Positions 51,006 to 60,743 are shown, counted from the first letter of the stretch. The stretch is DNA of 64,000 nucleotides from Faecalicatena faecalis (GCF_012524165.2 NZ_JABACJ020000003.1:266799-330798), one strand, 5' to 3'. Notes: a model not told the origin generated them from the letters alone. Numbers and translations are program-made.

Positions 51006-51045
51006 TTGTATACAATATTGTATATTCAATTTATGTATTTGTCAA
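51006..51045 (-). promoter_or_regulatory. Promoter and GntR operator of the catabolic operon
   Basis: TTGACA (51040-51045) and TACAAT (51017-51022) are 17 bases apart on the minus strand. The palindrome TTGTATACAA (51006-51015) lies just downstream of the -10, with similar half-sites on both sides (ATTGTATAT). Repressor binding there would block the transcription start. Confidence 0.75.
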
Positions 51046-51160
51046 TATAATTCATGTTTTTTAACAATTCCTTAGCCGTTCTGTTTACAATATTATTGCA
51101 GAATGTGAAACATTATTATATTTATAAATAAGATTTTTTATCACACATACCTGTATATAC

Positions 51161-51198
51161 AAAAAACCAGGAGTACTTAAATAATTAGTACTTCTGGT
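51161..51198 (-). terminator. Terminator after the dCache-GGDEF gene
   Basis: ACCAGAAGTACT pairs with AGTACTCCTGGT (one mismatch) around 9 bases, followed by TTTTTTG on the minus strand. Confidence 0.8.
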
Positions 51199-51228
51199 TC
51201 TTGACAAAAATATTCTCATTTAAAGAGT

Positions 51229-53106
51229 TCACATGGTATTCTCATTATCATTCACTTCAAAAATCCATAAAGTCTCCTGAGTCTGAGGTTTATAATTTTT
51301 AAACTTTAGAATACGAAGCGTCAACCAGCTCCCATCCATTCTCTGATATGAATATTCCGTAGAGGAGCTGCTATTCAACTGTATTTCTAAATTCTGGTAA
51401 TCACAAAATTCTATAAAATCTTTACGAAATTCTGGTTTTACGATTCGTTCTGCATACAGTACCATCGCTTTACTGAATTTATCTCCTGATTCTTTGAGCA
51501 TTTCTTCAAAATAGGAAGGGATAAATAAATGTCTGATCGTATCACTTGCCAAATCCACGAAATAAACGCCTTTAAATTCCGGCGATAACACAGACAGAAA
51601 TGTATCCGCATCCTGTTTCTCAAGAACCATCTGTTCTATTGCTTGATTTAAGGTACGCATCTGCCGTTCTTTTCCATTTTCTTTATAAAAGTGCTCTTTA
51701 TCCCGCTGCATCGCTTTTTCGGCCAGAGTTACCATTGATTTAATATCAATCTCTTTATCTCTCCATTCCACCCCGATAGAAATTTCATACCCTTTCAGCA
51801 TTAAGTCCTGTCGTACCTGATTTATATAATCATATACATCTTGCTTCTCCATGTCCTGACACAATACTACAAATTCATCCCCGCCAATACGGTAGACTTC
51901 CCCTTTCTGAAAAGCCTCAACAAGTTTATCCGCAACTGTCTCCAACATAAGATCTCCTGCCTGATGTCCCAATCTATTATTAATCTCATGCAGACCATTA
52001 ACATCTGTATAAATACACCCAAAGGAATGATAGCTCTGACCATCGAATGTATCAATAGCCGTATGATAACTGTTTCTGTTCTTTGTTCCTGTAAGAGTAT
52101 CGTAATTTGCAATTATATTTAATTTTTGATGAATCGCAGCATTTTTCTTTGCACTGGAAATAATCCAGTAAGAGATGAGTGACATCATAATAAAGAATAC
52201 AATTAAACACATCTGAAGAATCGGACCTTCTGCAAGCGAGGTAATAAAAGTAGACTTCATCATCGAAATCAATTCTTCCTCCCGAATACCTGCCAGCAAT
52301 ACCCAGTGTACGGATGGTATGGGAGCATAAGCGAGGTAACAAAGGCCATCATCCCAATAATACGTTCCAACACCCGATTCCCCACTTAGTCCTTTTTCCT
52401 CTAGTTCCATTACGGAACGCACCTCAGCCTCTTCTCCCTCCCGTAGAACCAGTCTGGCATTGTAGCAGTCATTCACCCAGGAAATATGATCTTGATTACT
52501 GACTGCGATATCTGTCCCCTCTGCATTAATAATATAAGACTCTCCAGTATTAGCATAAGTGAGATTCTTAATCAAGTTAGAAAAATAGTACCCGTCTTTT
52601 TCCATACTCAAAACACCTGCTACTCTGCCATTCTTATATACAGGTGCAGAATAACACATCACATATTCCTTTTCCTCATTAAAATATGGACCATATAAAC
52701 AGCTTTCCCCTGTATAAGCCTTCCTGATATCCTGGCGTTCACGCACGTCAAGCTCTCGGCCATCAGAGGAAACCGTACCGCTCTCAGATACATAGACTAA
52801 CCTCAGCATATTGGATGCATTAAAATTTTTAGGAAATTCAATCTGCTCTATATCTGATGGTACTTCAAAAGATCCTGCAAAATCTTCCAGTGCCTCCTTG
52901 CTGCTGTTAAGTTCATTTTCTACCGATATCACACCCTGGTCGACCATAGACCCTATCAGCTGCATTGTATAATCTGTCAACATAGATTGAAAATTCTTTG
53001 AAAACACAACATAAACTGTAAATACTAAAATACTAAAGGCCGCAAGAAAAACAAGAACTATACGAACTCCTAACATCAATACATGTTTCTTCTGATTCAT
53101 TTCCAA
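51229..53106 (-). CDS. dCache-sensor diguanylate cyclase with C-terminal extension
   Basis: 625 residues. One membrane helix (about 13-33), an extracellular double-Cache sensor (about 40-280, with KEYVMCYSAPVYKNGRVAGVLSMEKDG), and a second helix (about 297-320). A GGDEF domain (about 335-490) has an intact active site YRIGGDEFVVLCQ. The last 130 residues (FLSVLSPEFKGVYFVDLASDTIRHLF, SYQRMDGSWLTLRI) look PAS-like and follow the catalytic domain, an unusual order. It should make cyclic di-GMP in response to an extracellular ligand. Confidence 0.9.
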   Translation of the reverse strand: MEMNQKKHVLMLGVRIVLVFLAAFSILVFTVYVVFSKNFQSMLTDYTMQLIGSMVDQGVISVENELNSSKEALEDFAGSFEVPSDIEQIEFPKNFNASNMLRLVYVSESGTVSSDGRELDVRERQDIRKAYTGESCLYGPYFNEEKEYVMCYSAPVYKNGRVAGVLSMEKDGYYFSNLIKNLTYANTGESYIINAEGTDIAVSNQDHISWVNDCYNARLVLREGEEAEVRSVMELEEKGLSGESGVGTYYWDDGLCYLAYAPIPSVHWVLLAGIREEELISMMKSTFITSLAEGPILQMCLIVFFIMMSLISYWIISSAKKNAAIHQKLNIIANYDTLTGTKNRNSYHTAIDTFDGQSYHSFGCIYTDVNGLHEINNRLGHQAGDLMLETVADKLVEAFQKGEVYRIGGDEFVVLCQDMEKQDVYDYINQVRQDLMLKGYEISIGVEWRDKEIDIKSMVTLAEKAMQRDKEHFYKENGKERQMRTLNQAIEQMVLEKQDADTFLSVLSPEFKGVYFVDLASDTIRHLFIPSYFEEMLKESGDKFSKAMVLYAERIVKPEFRKDFIEFCDYQNLEIQLNSSSSTEYSYQRMDGSWLTLRILKFKNYKPQTQETLWIFEVNDNENTM

Positions 53107-53498
53107 ATTTCATATCCCCCTCCGGAAATTCTCATTGTATCTGCTGGTTACTTTCTCGCCGGCAAGCGTGGTCCTGCTTCGCTGGACACACTATATCAAC
53201 AAAAGGAAACGTTGTCATCAACGTTCCCTTTATATTTTATAAATACTGTAAATTTAAAGCAGTACTTTTACAGCCTTATAAATCATATTTTAGTTAGTAT
53301 AAATCAAAAGAATTTTATTAACAAGATAGAGCACAAAATTGGTTGTATTCATCACCAAAATAATCGCACCGTTTACAGGGGCAAAGCGGATATTTGAAAT
53401 CTGCTCCACCAGAGAGAATCGTTCGACAATATAATCATCCCCGCCCGTAGAAAACCCATTCACCTAATCAGCGTCATGAATACGGGCCGTGAGGAACT
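53107..53498. other. Intergenic space with one hairpin, no gene seen
   Basis: Nearly 400 bases without a supported gene. A hairpin at 53205-53228 (GGAAACGTTG with CAACGTTCCC, one mismatch, loop TCAT) with a T-rich plus-strand tail may terminate transcription. No promoter or repeat was recognised with confidence. Confidence 0.4.
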
Positions 53499-54845
53499 CT
53501 ATTTTTCTGCCTGCCGTTTCTGAAGCAGTGTAAGCAAATACTCTGCGGTAAGCCAGGCAGGAATGAACAGCCATACCATTCTTATATCCACCGCATAACT
53601 ACCTGTGTCACTATTACTCACTATGATTACAAAAGTAATAGTAAGAGAGATCAGTACTCCCAAAAAGAGCTTTTTTTCTGAATCAATCTTATGTTTTAAG
53701 AAGGTAACGTGTGCCAGAAGCAGAGCTGCCACGCTGTAACAGACAGAACGGATACAGTTTTCGTAATCGTGAACCAGTGGCAGCGTCTTCTCCATGAGCA
53801 TCAGTTCTCTGGCTGCCTTACATTTCCGTTTCCACAGCGATGGCCAGAATTCAAAATCGGACCATCTGGATGGGAGATATTCCCCGGGAATGTGCGGGTG
53901 AACGTTCATAATCCAGAAAAAAGCAGAAAGAATAAATATTCCTCCAGCCAGAAGAAGCACGAATAAAACCGGGTATCGCCTGCTTTTCAGTAGAAGTTTT
54001 CCCCATTCATAAAACAATGGAATCAGCAAAAGTATCTGCATCACACGGGACGCCGTCTCTCCCCAGAACTGATACAGATGATTCGAAATCTCCGTTGCGC
54101 CCAGGCCGGTCGTTTTCTCAAATCTTTTCACAGCATCCTCCCGGCTTTCATTTATCTGAACCATTACAGATGCATAATTCAATTTGCGGTCTGAACATTC
54201 TGAACCATTTGCCGCATTTGTCGTCCCCTCAATTATATTCTCATTTCCTCCTGCTGCATTATTTTCTTCTGACTTATTCCTGCCTTCCCCTGGTATAAGC
54301 CCAATCCCTGTGGTGTTGCTGCTCTCTCCCCCATTACTGCCCGACTGCAAAGTATGCGCCTCTTCATTCCCCTGCTGAATGAGTACCGTATTTTCCGCGT
54401 GATACAGTCTGCCGGCAACCTGATATTCCTTCCCATTGACTGTAAGGATCTGTCCGGCTGCATCCATGCTGCCGTACAGATTCCATGCCATTTTATCATC
54501 GATCAAACACTGCTCCTTCTGCTGTGCACCCAGTTCCCGGCTGCTGTCCATAACCAGACCTGATTTCCCGCTGATCGTCAGCACAGTCCCTCTACTTTTC
54601 CGTCCCAGCTTTGGACTGACAGCGAAGCATTCCTTCTGCTCTCCCCACAGTGTATAACTGCTGTCATAATCTGAATCTGCTTCCTGTAAGCCCCCGGCAT
54701 CGCCTCCTTTATAAGGTTGATCCAGCCTGACAATACAGACCTCTTTTTCATGCTCCGGCTTCATGCCATATATCATTGACTGTACGATGCATACCAGGCA
54801 GAGGACTGACAGACTGACCGGCAGCAATACTCTGACCCGTTTCAT
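53499..54845 (-). CDS. Membrane protein with MacB-like ectodomain
   Basis: 448 residues. An N-terminal membrane anchor (residues 7-27) is followed by an extracytoplasmic part resembling the MacB periplasmic core domain (GTVLTISGKSGLVMDSSRELGAQQKEQCLIDDKMAWNLYG, GQILTVNGKEYQVAGRLYH). Then comes a low-complexity Asn/Gly/Ser stretch (about 165-215) and five to six C-terminal helices. It lacks the FtsX-type permease end of a true MacB and has no ATPase beside it. Its ATG overlaps the stop of the HlyD-like gene by four bases (ATGA), so they are coupled. It probably partners that adaptor. Confidence 0.65.
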   Translation of the reverse strand: MKRVRVLLPVSLSVLCLVCIVQSMIYGMKPEHEKEVCIVRLDQPYKGGDAGGLQEADSDYDSSYTLWGEQKECFAVSPKLGRKSRGTVLTISGKSGLVMDSSRELGAQQKEQCLIDDKMAWNLYGSMDAAGQILTVNGKEYQVAGRLYHAENTVLIQQGNEEAHTLQSGSNGGESSNTTGIGLIPGEGRNKSEENNAAGGNENIIEGTTNAANGSECSDRKLNYASVMVQINESREDAVKRFEKTTGLGATEISNHLYQFWGETASRVMQILLLIPLFYEWGKLLLKSRRYPVLFVLLLAGGIFILSAFFWIMNVHPHIPGEYLPSRWSDFEFWPSLWKRKCKAARELMLMEKTLPLVHDYENCIRSVCYSVAALLLAHVTFLKHKIDSEKKLFLGVLISLTITFVIIVSNSDTGSYAVDIRMVWLFIPAWLTAEYLLTLLQKRQAEK

Positions 54846-56458
54846 GATTCCTCCCCCTGCCGTATCCTGTCTCCCGTTTCTATGGGCTTGTCAGAACTTA
54901 TAATCACACGGTCACCGCCCCCAAGAATCCCATCCTCCAGTGCAGCAGTCTGCTCATTTTTTTCTTGTATCTGCACATAGACAGGTTCCGCCGACAACTC
55001 TGTTCCCAGGACTGTCTCCTTTTCCCGAACCACGAGCACGAACCATCCGTTCTCATCTGTACGCAGTGCTTCCGTCGGAATTGTGCATCCGTAGGCAGAC
55101 GATTCTTTCTCCAGGTTCAGTATTGCGGACTCTCCGATTCCAAGCTCTCCCTTTTTAAGCAGAACAGAAATATCATATAATTCACTGTTCTCCCGGTTTT
55201 CCGTTATCGTATCCACAGTCAGACCGGTCAGCTCCCTTTTGTCCACGGTCTTTAAGGTGACCTCATCTCCTGCGGCGGCATACATTTTCTGTTCCTTTGG
55301 TATCTGGGCAACGAACCTGCTGCCAGCAGAGCTATCCGCTATGGAAACAGCCAGTGCCTCTGTGGTAAAACTCCCTGGTTCTACATTCAACTTTTGTATG
55401 ACACCGCTGACAGGGGCTGTGAGAACCCCTTTCTGTTTCAAAAGAGCCTTCATTTTATCCAGCTTTTTTTCCAGTGTCTTCTTATCAAGCTCCATAATTT
55501 TCCGGCTGCTGTCCGATGCAGAAGGTGTCCCTGCATCCTCTCTGTTCCGATCCGCTGCAGCCAAGCTTTCCTCCTGATTACGCAGTGCTTCCTGATATGC
55601 CTGATCGGCTTGTTTGCTGGCATCCTGAAGACTCTGAATCTGCTCTTTATTACTCTCGCTCTGTGCAGACTCCTGCTTTGCGGTGAACTGCTCCAGCGCC
55701 GCATCTGCAGCCTCTTTATCAGCCTTTGCCTGAGCTGCTTCCTGTTCAAGAGACTGCTTCTCTGCATCGGTGGCATCCGGATTCCCCTGTACCTCGTCAA
55801 GTCTTGCCTGAGCCTCTTCCAGAAGTCTGCTTTTATCATCACAGGTCTGCTGTAAGACCTTTTGAATCGTATCCATGTCTTCGGATGTCTCGCCAGTTGA
55901 CTGTTCCATAAACTCACGCAGTCTTTCTTCTGCGTCCAGTTTTGCCTGGTATGCTTCTTCCACCTGCGCATCCGTACTGCGCACGGTTCTGTCATAGTCC
56001 TCCTGCGCCCGCTGCTGTGCCTGCGTCTTTTTCTCCTGCTGCAGAGATTCCTGCGAATCCATATCCTTCATCTGAAGTTCCGCTTTCTGCACCTCCCGTT
56101 CTTTCTCCTCTATCTTATCCCGAAGGTCCTCCAGATCAAGTACGAACAGCGTGTCTCCTTTCTGAACAGATTCCCCCTTTTTGACCGGCACCAGCTTTAT
56201 GCGGATATCCGATACCGTAAAAACGGCCTGGTTCTGATTCTCCACCGTCGTTCCTGCAGCAAAAATTTTGTGCGATATAGTCCCCTTCCGGGGACTTGCC
56301 ACTTTCACCGTCGGGGTAATCATATTCGATGCCGCTCTCGATAAAATAGTACAAAATATCATCGCCGCCAGAAAAGCGGCCAGAGCTTTCCCGGCTTTGT
56401 GGTTCCCTCCGGGTATTTTTTTCTCTGTCTTATATGTTACCAGCCTCATCCACTGCAT
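54842..56458 (-). CDS. HlyD-like membrane-fusion / efflux adaptor protein
   Basis: 538 residues. A membrane anchor (about 27-45), a first lipoyl half (GTTVENQNQAVFTVSDIRIKLVPVKKGESVQKGDTLFVLD), and a long coiled coil (about 105-330, rich in Glu/Gln/Ala/Lys). A second half (LTAPVSGVIQKLNVEPGSFTTEALAVSIAD) and beta-barrel domains follow. Such adaptors bridge transporters and the outer face of the cell. AGGAGG precedes the ATG. The operon pairs it with sugar-type ABC permeases instead of a MacB-type exporter, which is unusual. Confidence 0.85.
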   Translation of the reverse strand: MQWMRLVTYKTEKKIPGGNHKAGKALAAFLAAMIFCTILSRAASNMITPTVKVASPRKGTISHKIFAAGTTVENQNQAVFTVSDIRIKLVPVKKGESVQKGDTLFVLDLEDLRDKIEEKEREVQKAELQMKDMDSQESLQQEKKTQAQQRAQEDYDRTVRSTDAQVEEAYQAKLDAEERLREFMEQSTGETSEDMDTIQKVLQQTCDDKSRLLEEAQARLDEVQGNPDATDAEKQSLEQEAAQAKADKEAADAALEQFTAKQESAQSESNKEQIQSLQDASKQADQAYQEALRNQEESLAAADRNREDAGTPSASDSSRKIMELDKKTLEKKLDKMKALLKQKGVLTAPVSGVIQKLNVEPGSFTTEALAVSIADSSAGSRFVAQIPKEQKMYAAAGDEVTLKTVDKRELTGLTVDTITENRENSELYDISVLLKKGELGIGESAILNLEKESSAYGCTIPTEALRTDENGWFVLVVREKETVLGTELSAEPVYVQIQEKNEQTAALEDGILGGGDRVIISSDKPIETGDRIRQGEES

Positions 56459-56470
56459 TTTTATGACCTC

Positions 56471-57313
56471 CTATTCCTTTACGGCTGATGCAACGATGCC
56501 TTGTTCCAAATAATCTCTTCCCCACAAAAACACCAGAAAGGCCGGCAGCAATGTGACCATCGAAGCGGCAAAGGCTATTCCCGCACTCCCGGCATCAATA
56601 TTGGGAAGATAAAGTGAAAGCGGCCACAAATTCTTACTTTTTAAGAAGACCAGTGGCTGCTCAATCAAATTCCAGTATTCCAGAAATCCCAACACAAAGA
56701 CCGCAATGATGCCAGATGACCCCATTGGCAGGGCTATATACAGAAAAACCTCCTTTTCCCCTGCCCCGTCTATTCTCGCAGCCTCCAGCAGAGCTTCCGG
56801 CACACTGCAAAAGAAACGATACAGGATAAAGACTGGAAAGGTGGAAAACACGGCAGGCAGAATTACGGACCACTGTGTATCAATCAGCTCCATCCTGTTC
56901 AACGTCAGATAACTCGGGAGCATAGTCACCTGAAACGGCATCATCATTAAAATAAGATAGAGAAAAAACAGGACTTTTTTTAATGGAAAACGATATTTAG
57001 CAAATCCCCAAGCCGCCGGTATTCCCACCAAAAGCTGCCCTATAAGCACTCCCCCTGTAATTTTCACTGAATTCCAGAACATGTGGAAAAATTCGGGTGA
57101 ATCCAGAAGCAGCTCCACATAATGACGAAGAGTTGGTGTCATCGGTAAAAGTCTCCAGGAAACATAACCTTTCCCTTCGGATAACGCGGTTCCCAGCTCC
57201 TGACTGAGCTCCTGATCCCCCATGACAGAGCCCGTCAGCAAAAACAACACGGGATAACAGACGAGCGCGCTTATCATAAGCAGCAGACATATGCTGATTA
57301 TTTTCTTTTTCAT
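56471..57313 (-). CDS. Carbohydrate-type ABC transporter permease (MalG family)
   Basis: 280 residues with six membrane helices. The ATPase-contact loop is EALLEAARIDGAGEKEVFLYIALPMG (EAA motif). MMMPFQVTMLPSYLTLNRM is typical of the CUT1 family. The N-terminal extracellular loop (SEGKGYVSWRLLPMTPTLRHYVELL) is also in place. It overlaps the MalF-like gene by four bases. It would form the import channel with that protein, and the ATPase must come from elsewhere (MsmK-type sharing). Confidence 0.92.
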   Translation of the reverse strand: MKKKIISICLLLMISALVCYPVLFLLTGSVMGDQELSQELGTALSEGKGYVSWRLLPMTPTLRHYVELLLDSPEFFHMFWNSVKITGGVLIGQLLVGIPAAWGFAKYRFPLKKVLFFLYLILMMMPFQVTMLPSYLTLNRMELIDTQWSVILPAVFSTFPVFILYRFFCSVPEALLEAARIDGAGEKEVFLYIALPMGSSGIIAVFVLGFLEYWNLIEQPLVFLKSKNLWPLSLYLPNIDAGSAGIAFAASMVTLLPAFLVFLWGRDYLEQGIVASAVKE

Positions 57314-58182
57314 CTATGCTTCCCCTCCTGCTCCCAGATTCTCTTAAGAAGCAGGATCAGACATGTGATCACTAGAACCACCAGCACTGCGGCAGAGGCA
57401 ATCTTGTCAAATTCCAGCTTCCCGAACCAGTTGTTAAACAAATGCTGCAACAGATACATACTCTCATGCGGATAATCTCCCGCCACCAGATACCCCTCCC
57501 TGAACACCTTGAAGGAGTTTAAAAAAGAGAGAACAGTAATAGTATAGAACATCGGTTTTAAGTTCGGCAGTGTGATATGCAGAAAACATTGAAAATGGCC
57601 TGCCCCATCCACCCTGGCTGCCTCATAGATAGCGGAAGGAATCCCCATGAGCCCTGCCATCCACAGTACAATATCATATCCGAGATTCTTCCAAATATAG
57701 CTGCCTACCAGAATCCAGAATGCCGTCCCTGTATTCATCCAGTCCTTTGAAATCCCTCCCAGCTTTGCCAGCAGGGCATTAAGGAGCCCCTTTTCGTGAA
57801 ACATCACACGCCAGAACAGGACAACCGACGCTACCGGAACTGCCATAGGTACAAGGAAGGCAGATTTAAAAATACGGCCAGATGTACCGATATTCTGAAG
57901 AACGATTGCAAGCAGCAGCGATAATACGACCAGAACAGGGATGCATACAGCAGTGAACCGAAGCGTATTCATGGCTGCCAGCCGGAATGCAGACGTCTCA
58001 AAAAGGATACGGTAATTTTCGATGCCCCTCCATTCCCTTAGAACCGGTCCCTGGAAAGACTGGCACAATACATCCAGAAACGGGAAGAAGACAAAGACCA
58101 TTACCCCTGCCAGACTGGGCAGGATGAACAACAAACCGGTAATGGCCTGTTTTCTCCGTTTTCCAGTATACTTACTCAGCAA
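57310..58182 (-). CDS. Carbohydrate-type ABC transporter permease (MalF family)
   Basis: 290 residues with six helices. The EAA loop is PSAIYEAARVDGAGHFQCFLHITLP. The start is TTG at 58182 with AAGGTGA upstream, overlapping the binding-protein gene by 11 bases. Segments FLPSLAGVMVFVFFPFLDVLCQSF and GLMGIPSAIYEAARVDGAG fit CUT1 permeases. Confidence 0.9.
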   Translation of the reverse strand: MLSKYTGKRRKQAITGLLFILPSLAGVMVFVFFPFLDVLCQSFQGPVLREWRGIENYRILFETSAFRLAAMNTLRFTAVCIPVLVVLSLLLAIVLQNIGTSGRIFKSAFLVPMAVPVASVVLFWRVMFHEKGLLNALLAKLGGISKDWMNTGTAFWILVGSYIWKNLGYDIVLWMAGLMGIPSAIYEAARVDGAGHFQCFLHITLPNLKPMFYTITVLSFLNSFKVFREGYLVAGDYPHESMYLLQHLFNNWFGKLEFDKIASAAVLVVLVITCLILLLKRIWEQEGKHR

Positions 58183-60559
58183 GATACAGATTCACCTTCT
58201 GTGTAATTTTATCCACCGTATCCGAAACACTGCTCTCCCCGTTCATGCATTTTGTTCCTTCCTCAAAGACAGTCCTTGTTATAAATTCATCTGTAACTGC
58301 CGGCGTTTTCAACTCACCTGCCAGCTTTTTAAAGGCATCGGCCTGTTCCTTTGAGGGCCAGGTATATTCCATCTCAAAAGTGCCCTCTCCTATATCACTT
58401 TCTATCGTACGCATTCCTTCCTGTATATCCTCCGGTTTTAACAGTTTCTTATCAAAAGCAGCAATATTTACCGGCCATGAATCCTCCAGCGTAAAATCCT
58501 GTGCATCCTGAAGCAAAAAGGTACAGAATTCCTCTGCCAGCTCTGTTTTTGTGCTCTTCGCACTTATGCCAATGGTGCTCATCGGGATATAAGTCCCCTC
58601 TGCCTGCCCCGGTGCTAGCTTGTAGCTGCCGTCTGATACTGTATTGATCTTTGAAATAAGTGCACATAGGTCCATGCCCCTCCTGATATTTGCCAGATAC
58701 ATTTCGGAATCTGTAAAACCACTTTCTGTAGTTAAATATTCCGCGCTGGTCATAAAGGGCGCCTGATTAAAAAATTCTGCATCCGAAGCAGTATATTCAA
58801 AAGACTCATAAGGCTGACGAATGTCCTGTATCCTCTTTGCGTCCGTGAAGAACTGTTTAAGCGCTTTCTGATTGAGTGTTCCATCCTGATTAATCCAGGC
58901 CGGGGATGATGCCGGCATCAGGATTAGAAGCAGATTAGATGCAGCGATATTTTCCATGAAAGTGCTCTTATCGGGATATTCCTGTCCATACTCCGTAAGT
59001 GCGTCCGCCAGATCCCCAAGCGTTTCCGTCTGACTTAAAAAATCATTTTCTGCCATCAGAACAGGTACTGCAAAACGGGTAGGGACCGCAAGATACTCCC
59101 CTTTCTTTTGATAGCAACCGAGGATATTTTTAAATAATCCGTCCGATTGATCCACTTTCTCTATGACATCGGACATATCTGCCAGAAGTCCCTTTTCCAT
59201 GTAGCTTTCTATAGGCATACCATCCATAAGCAAAATATCCGGGCCATCCCCTGCCATGATACTTGTATTAAGTGTCTTTAAGGCATCTGCTCTGGTCACT
59301 GCATTTTCTCCCGTGATTCCCACCTCAAGCTTTACGAGTACATCCGGATTCTGCGTCTGAAAAGCGGAAATGGCCTGACGGACTGCCCGGTTGTCATACA
59401 GTGTATAGACAGCCAGAGATTTTTCTGGTGAAGAGGCTGCATCCGGATCATACTCATACCGGATGATTCTTCCATCTGTGTCACTCAGATAAAGGTGATC
59501 TTTATCCTGAGCAGCACCGATTGATAACATGACTGCGGGATTGCTCATCTGTCCGAAGGAACCGTTGAAGATTTTTTCCACGATGGTTCCCTGTGTGTCG
59601 TACCGGTATATTCCATTTTTATTTACAAAGTACAGCGCATGATCGGAAGCTCCGGGCAGAGTCAGATTGGCAAAATCCCCCGCGCCTCCCTCACTGCCTG
59701 AGAGAAAATCACTCAACACATCCTCGTCCTCTGTATTCTCAAAGGTATCCGTCTGATACGTCCTGACTTCAATGTCAAACTTAATATCTGAAGCACCGGA
59801 TTCTTCCGTGGCAGAGCTGCCCTGAGGCTGATACTCCTGAACGATCACATACAGCTTGTCACCTGAAGTACAGAATTCAAAACCACCGGTCATCCCTTCA
59901 TAATCTGTCAACTCAACTTCGTATGTATGCTTTACGGTGAGAGAATCGGCATCTATCTGGTAAATATTAAGATTGTCTGTACAAAACAAATCTCCGTTTT
60001 CTGCAAATGCTGCTGCATAGATTCTGGAACCAAATGACGATAAAGCCGTCATCCCTCTCTGGTCCGGTTCTGCCGCAGGCAGTTCCAGATTCAGAATCTG
60101 TTCTGATCCGTCCGGGCGAATGACTTTATATTCGGCCTCGTCCCGTAAGGCAGCATAGAACAGACTCCCGTCGCTTCCGATTGCGGCAGCCGAGATTCTC
60201 AAACCTGTATCACCGTCTTCACGAAGCGAAGTTTCAAAGCCGTCTGACAGCTCTTTCGGCTGTGCATCCCAAGGTTTCCAGGAGTCCCCCCGATCCGGGG
60301 AATCATAGATTCCTGTGCTGGTAAATGCCCTCAGATTCCCATCCTTTACGACCTGTATATCCAGCAGTTCACCCTTGGGACCATCCTGAATATGTTCGAC
60401 AAGTCTGCCCCTGGAACCACTGCCTTCCCCGTCTTCGGCAGAGGCCTCCTTCGTTCCGTTCAAATCTTTATTTTCCCCGCCGTCTTTTCCACATGCTGTA
60501 AAAGACAGACATATCATTCCTGTCATAGCTGCTGCCAGTATCCGTTTCCATTTATTCAT
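58172..60559 (-). CDS. Lipoprotein fusing a beta-propeller-like domain to an ABC solute-binding domain
   Basis: 795 residues from the ATG at 60559 (GGGGAAG upstream). A lipoprotein signal (lipobox FTAC) and acidic linker come first. Residues about 55-375 look like a beta-propeller with repeated strands and an Asp-box (SPDRGDSWKPW). After that comes an extracellular solute-binding domain of family 1 (TLYDNRAVRQAISAFQTQNPDVLVKLEVG, MAGDGPDILLMDGMPIESYMEKGLLADMSDVIE, STIGISAKSTKTELAEEFCTFLLQD). It is twice the usual length. It begins an operon divergent from a two-component system. The propeller could bind polysaccharide or sense the cell wall; this is inference. Confidence 0.82.
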   Translation of the reverse strand: MNKWKRILAAAMTGMICLSFTACGKDGGENKDLNGTKEASAEDGEGSGSRGRLVEHIQDGPKGELLDIQVVKDGNLRAFTSTGIYDSPDRGDSWKPWDAQPKELSDGFETSLREDGDTGLRISAAAIGSDGSLFYAALRDEAEYKVIRPDGSEQILNLELPAAEPDQRGMTALSSFGSRIYAAAFAENGDLFCTDNLNIYQIDADSLTVKHTYEVELTDYEGMTGGFEFCTSGDKLYVIVQEYQPQGSSATEESGASDIKFDIEVRTYQTDTFENTEDEDVLSDFLSGSEGGAGDFANLTLPGASDHALYFVNKNGIYRYDTQGTIVEKIFNGSFGQMSNPAVMLSIGAAQDKDHLYLSDTDGRIIRYEYDPDAASSPEKSLAVYTLYDNRAVRQAISAFQTQNPDVLVKLEVGITGENAVTRADALKTLNTSIMAGDGPDILLMDGMPIESYMEKGLLADMSDVIEKVDQSDGLFKNILGCYQKKGEYLAVPTRFAVPVLMAENDFLSQTETLGDLADALTEYGQEYPDKSTFMENIAASNLLLILMPASSPAWINQDGTLNQKALKQFFTDAKRIQDIRQPYESFEYTASDAEFFNQAPFMTSAEYLTTESGFTDSEMYLANIRRGMDLCALISKINTVSDGSYKLAPGQAEGTYIPMSTIGISAKSTKTELAEEFCTFLLQDAQDFTLEDSWPVNIAAFDKKLLKPEDIQEGMRTIESDIGEGTFEMEYTWPSKEQADAFKKLAGELKTPAVTDEFITRTVFEEGTKCMNGESSVSDTVDKITQKVNLYLAE

Positions 60560-60644
60560 ATTTTCTTCCCCTTCCCGCCGGCTGCGCATCCGTTCTTTTA
60601 TTTCCTGTATCCCATTTTGTATACAGTGATTTGTTTACCCGTTC

Positions 60645-60743
60645 AGTATAACATGGGTTTTCTCTATGCATCCTCTATCCAATCTCTAATTAATATCTAA
60701 TTTGACCTGTCCGCTGTCTTTGGAAACGATAAGATGGTATACT
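60645..60743. promoter_or_regulatory. Divergent promoters with OmpR-type direct repeats
   Basis: On the minus strand TGTTATACT (-10 at 60645-60650, extended) faces the transporter operon. On the plus strand TGGTATACT (-10 at 60738-60743, extended) faces the regulator gene. Both lack good -35 boxes. Between them TCTAATT occurs twice, 11 bp apart (CTAATT at 60686-60691 and 60697-60702), the spacing used by OmpR/PhoB regulators. They sit about 56 bp upstream of the minus-strand start, suited to activation. Confidence 0.55.

Noticed and set aside
53130..53190. A possible gene relic in the gap before the dCache-GGDEF gene.
   Set aside because: No frame or recognisable protein pattern could be followed over more than a few codons.
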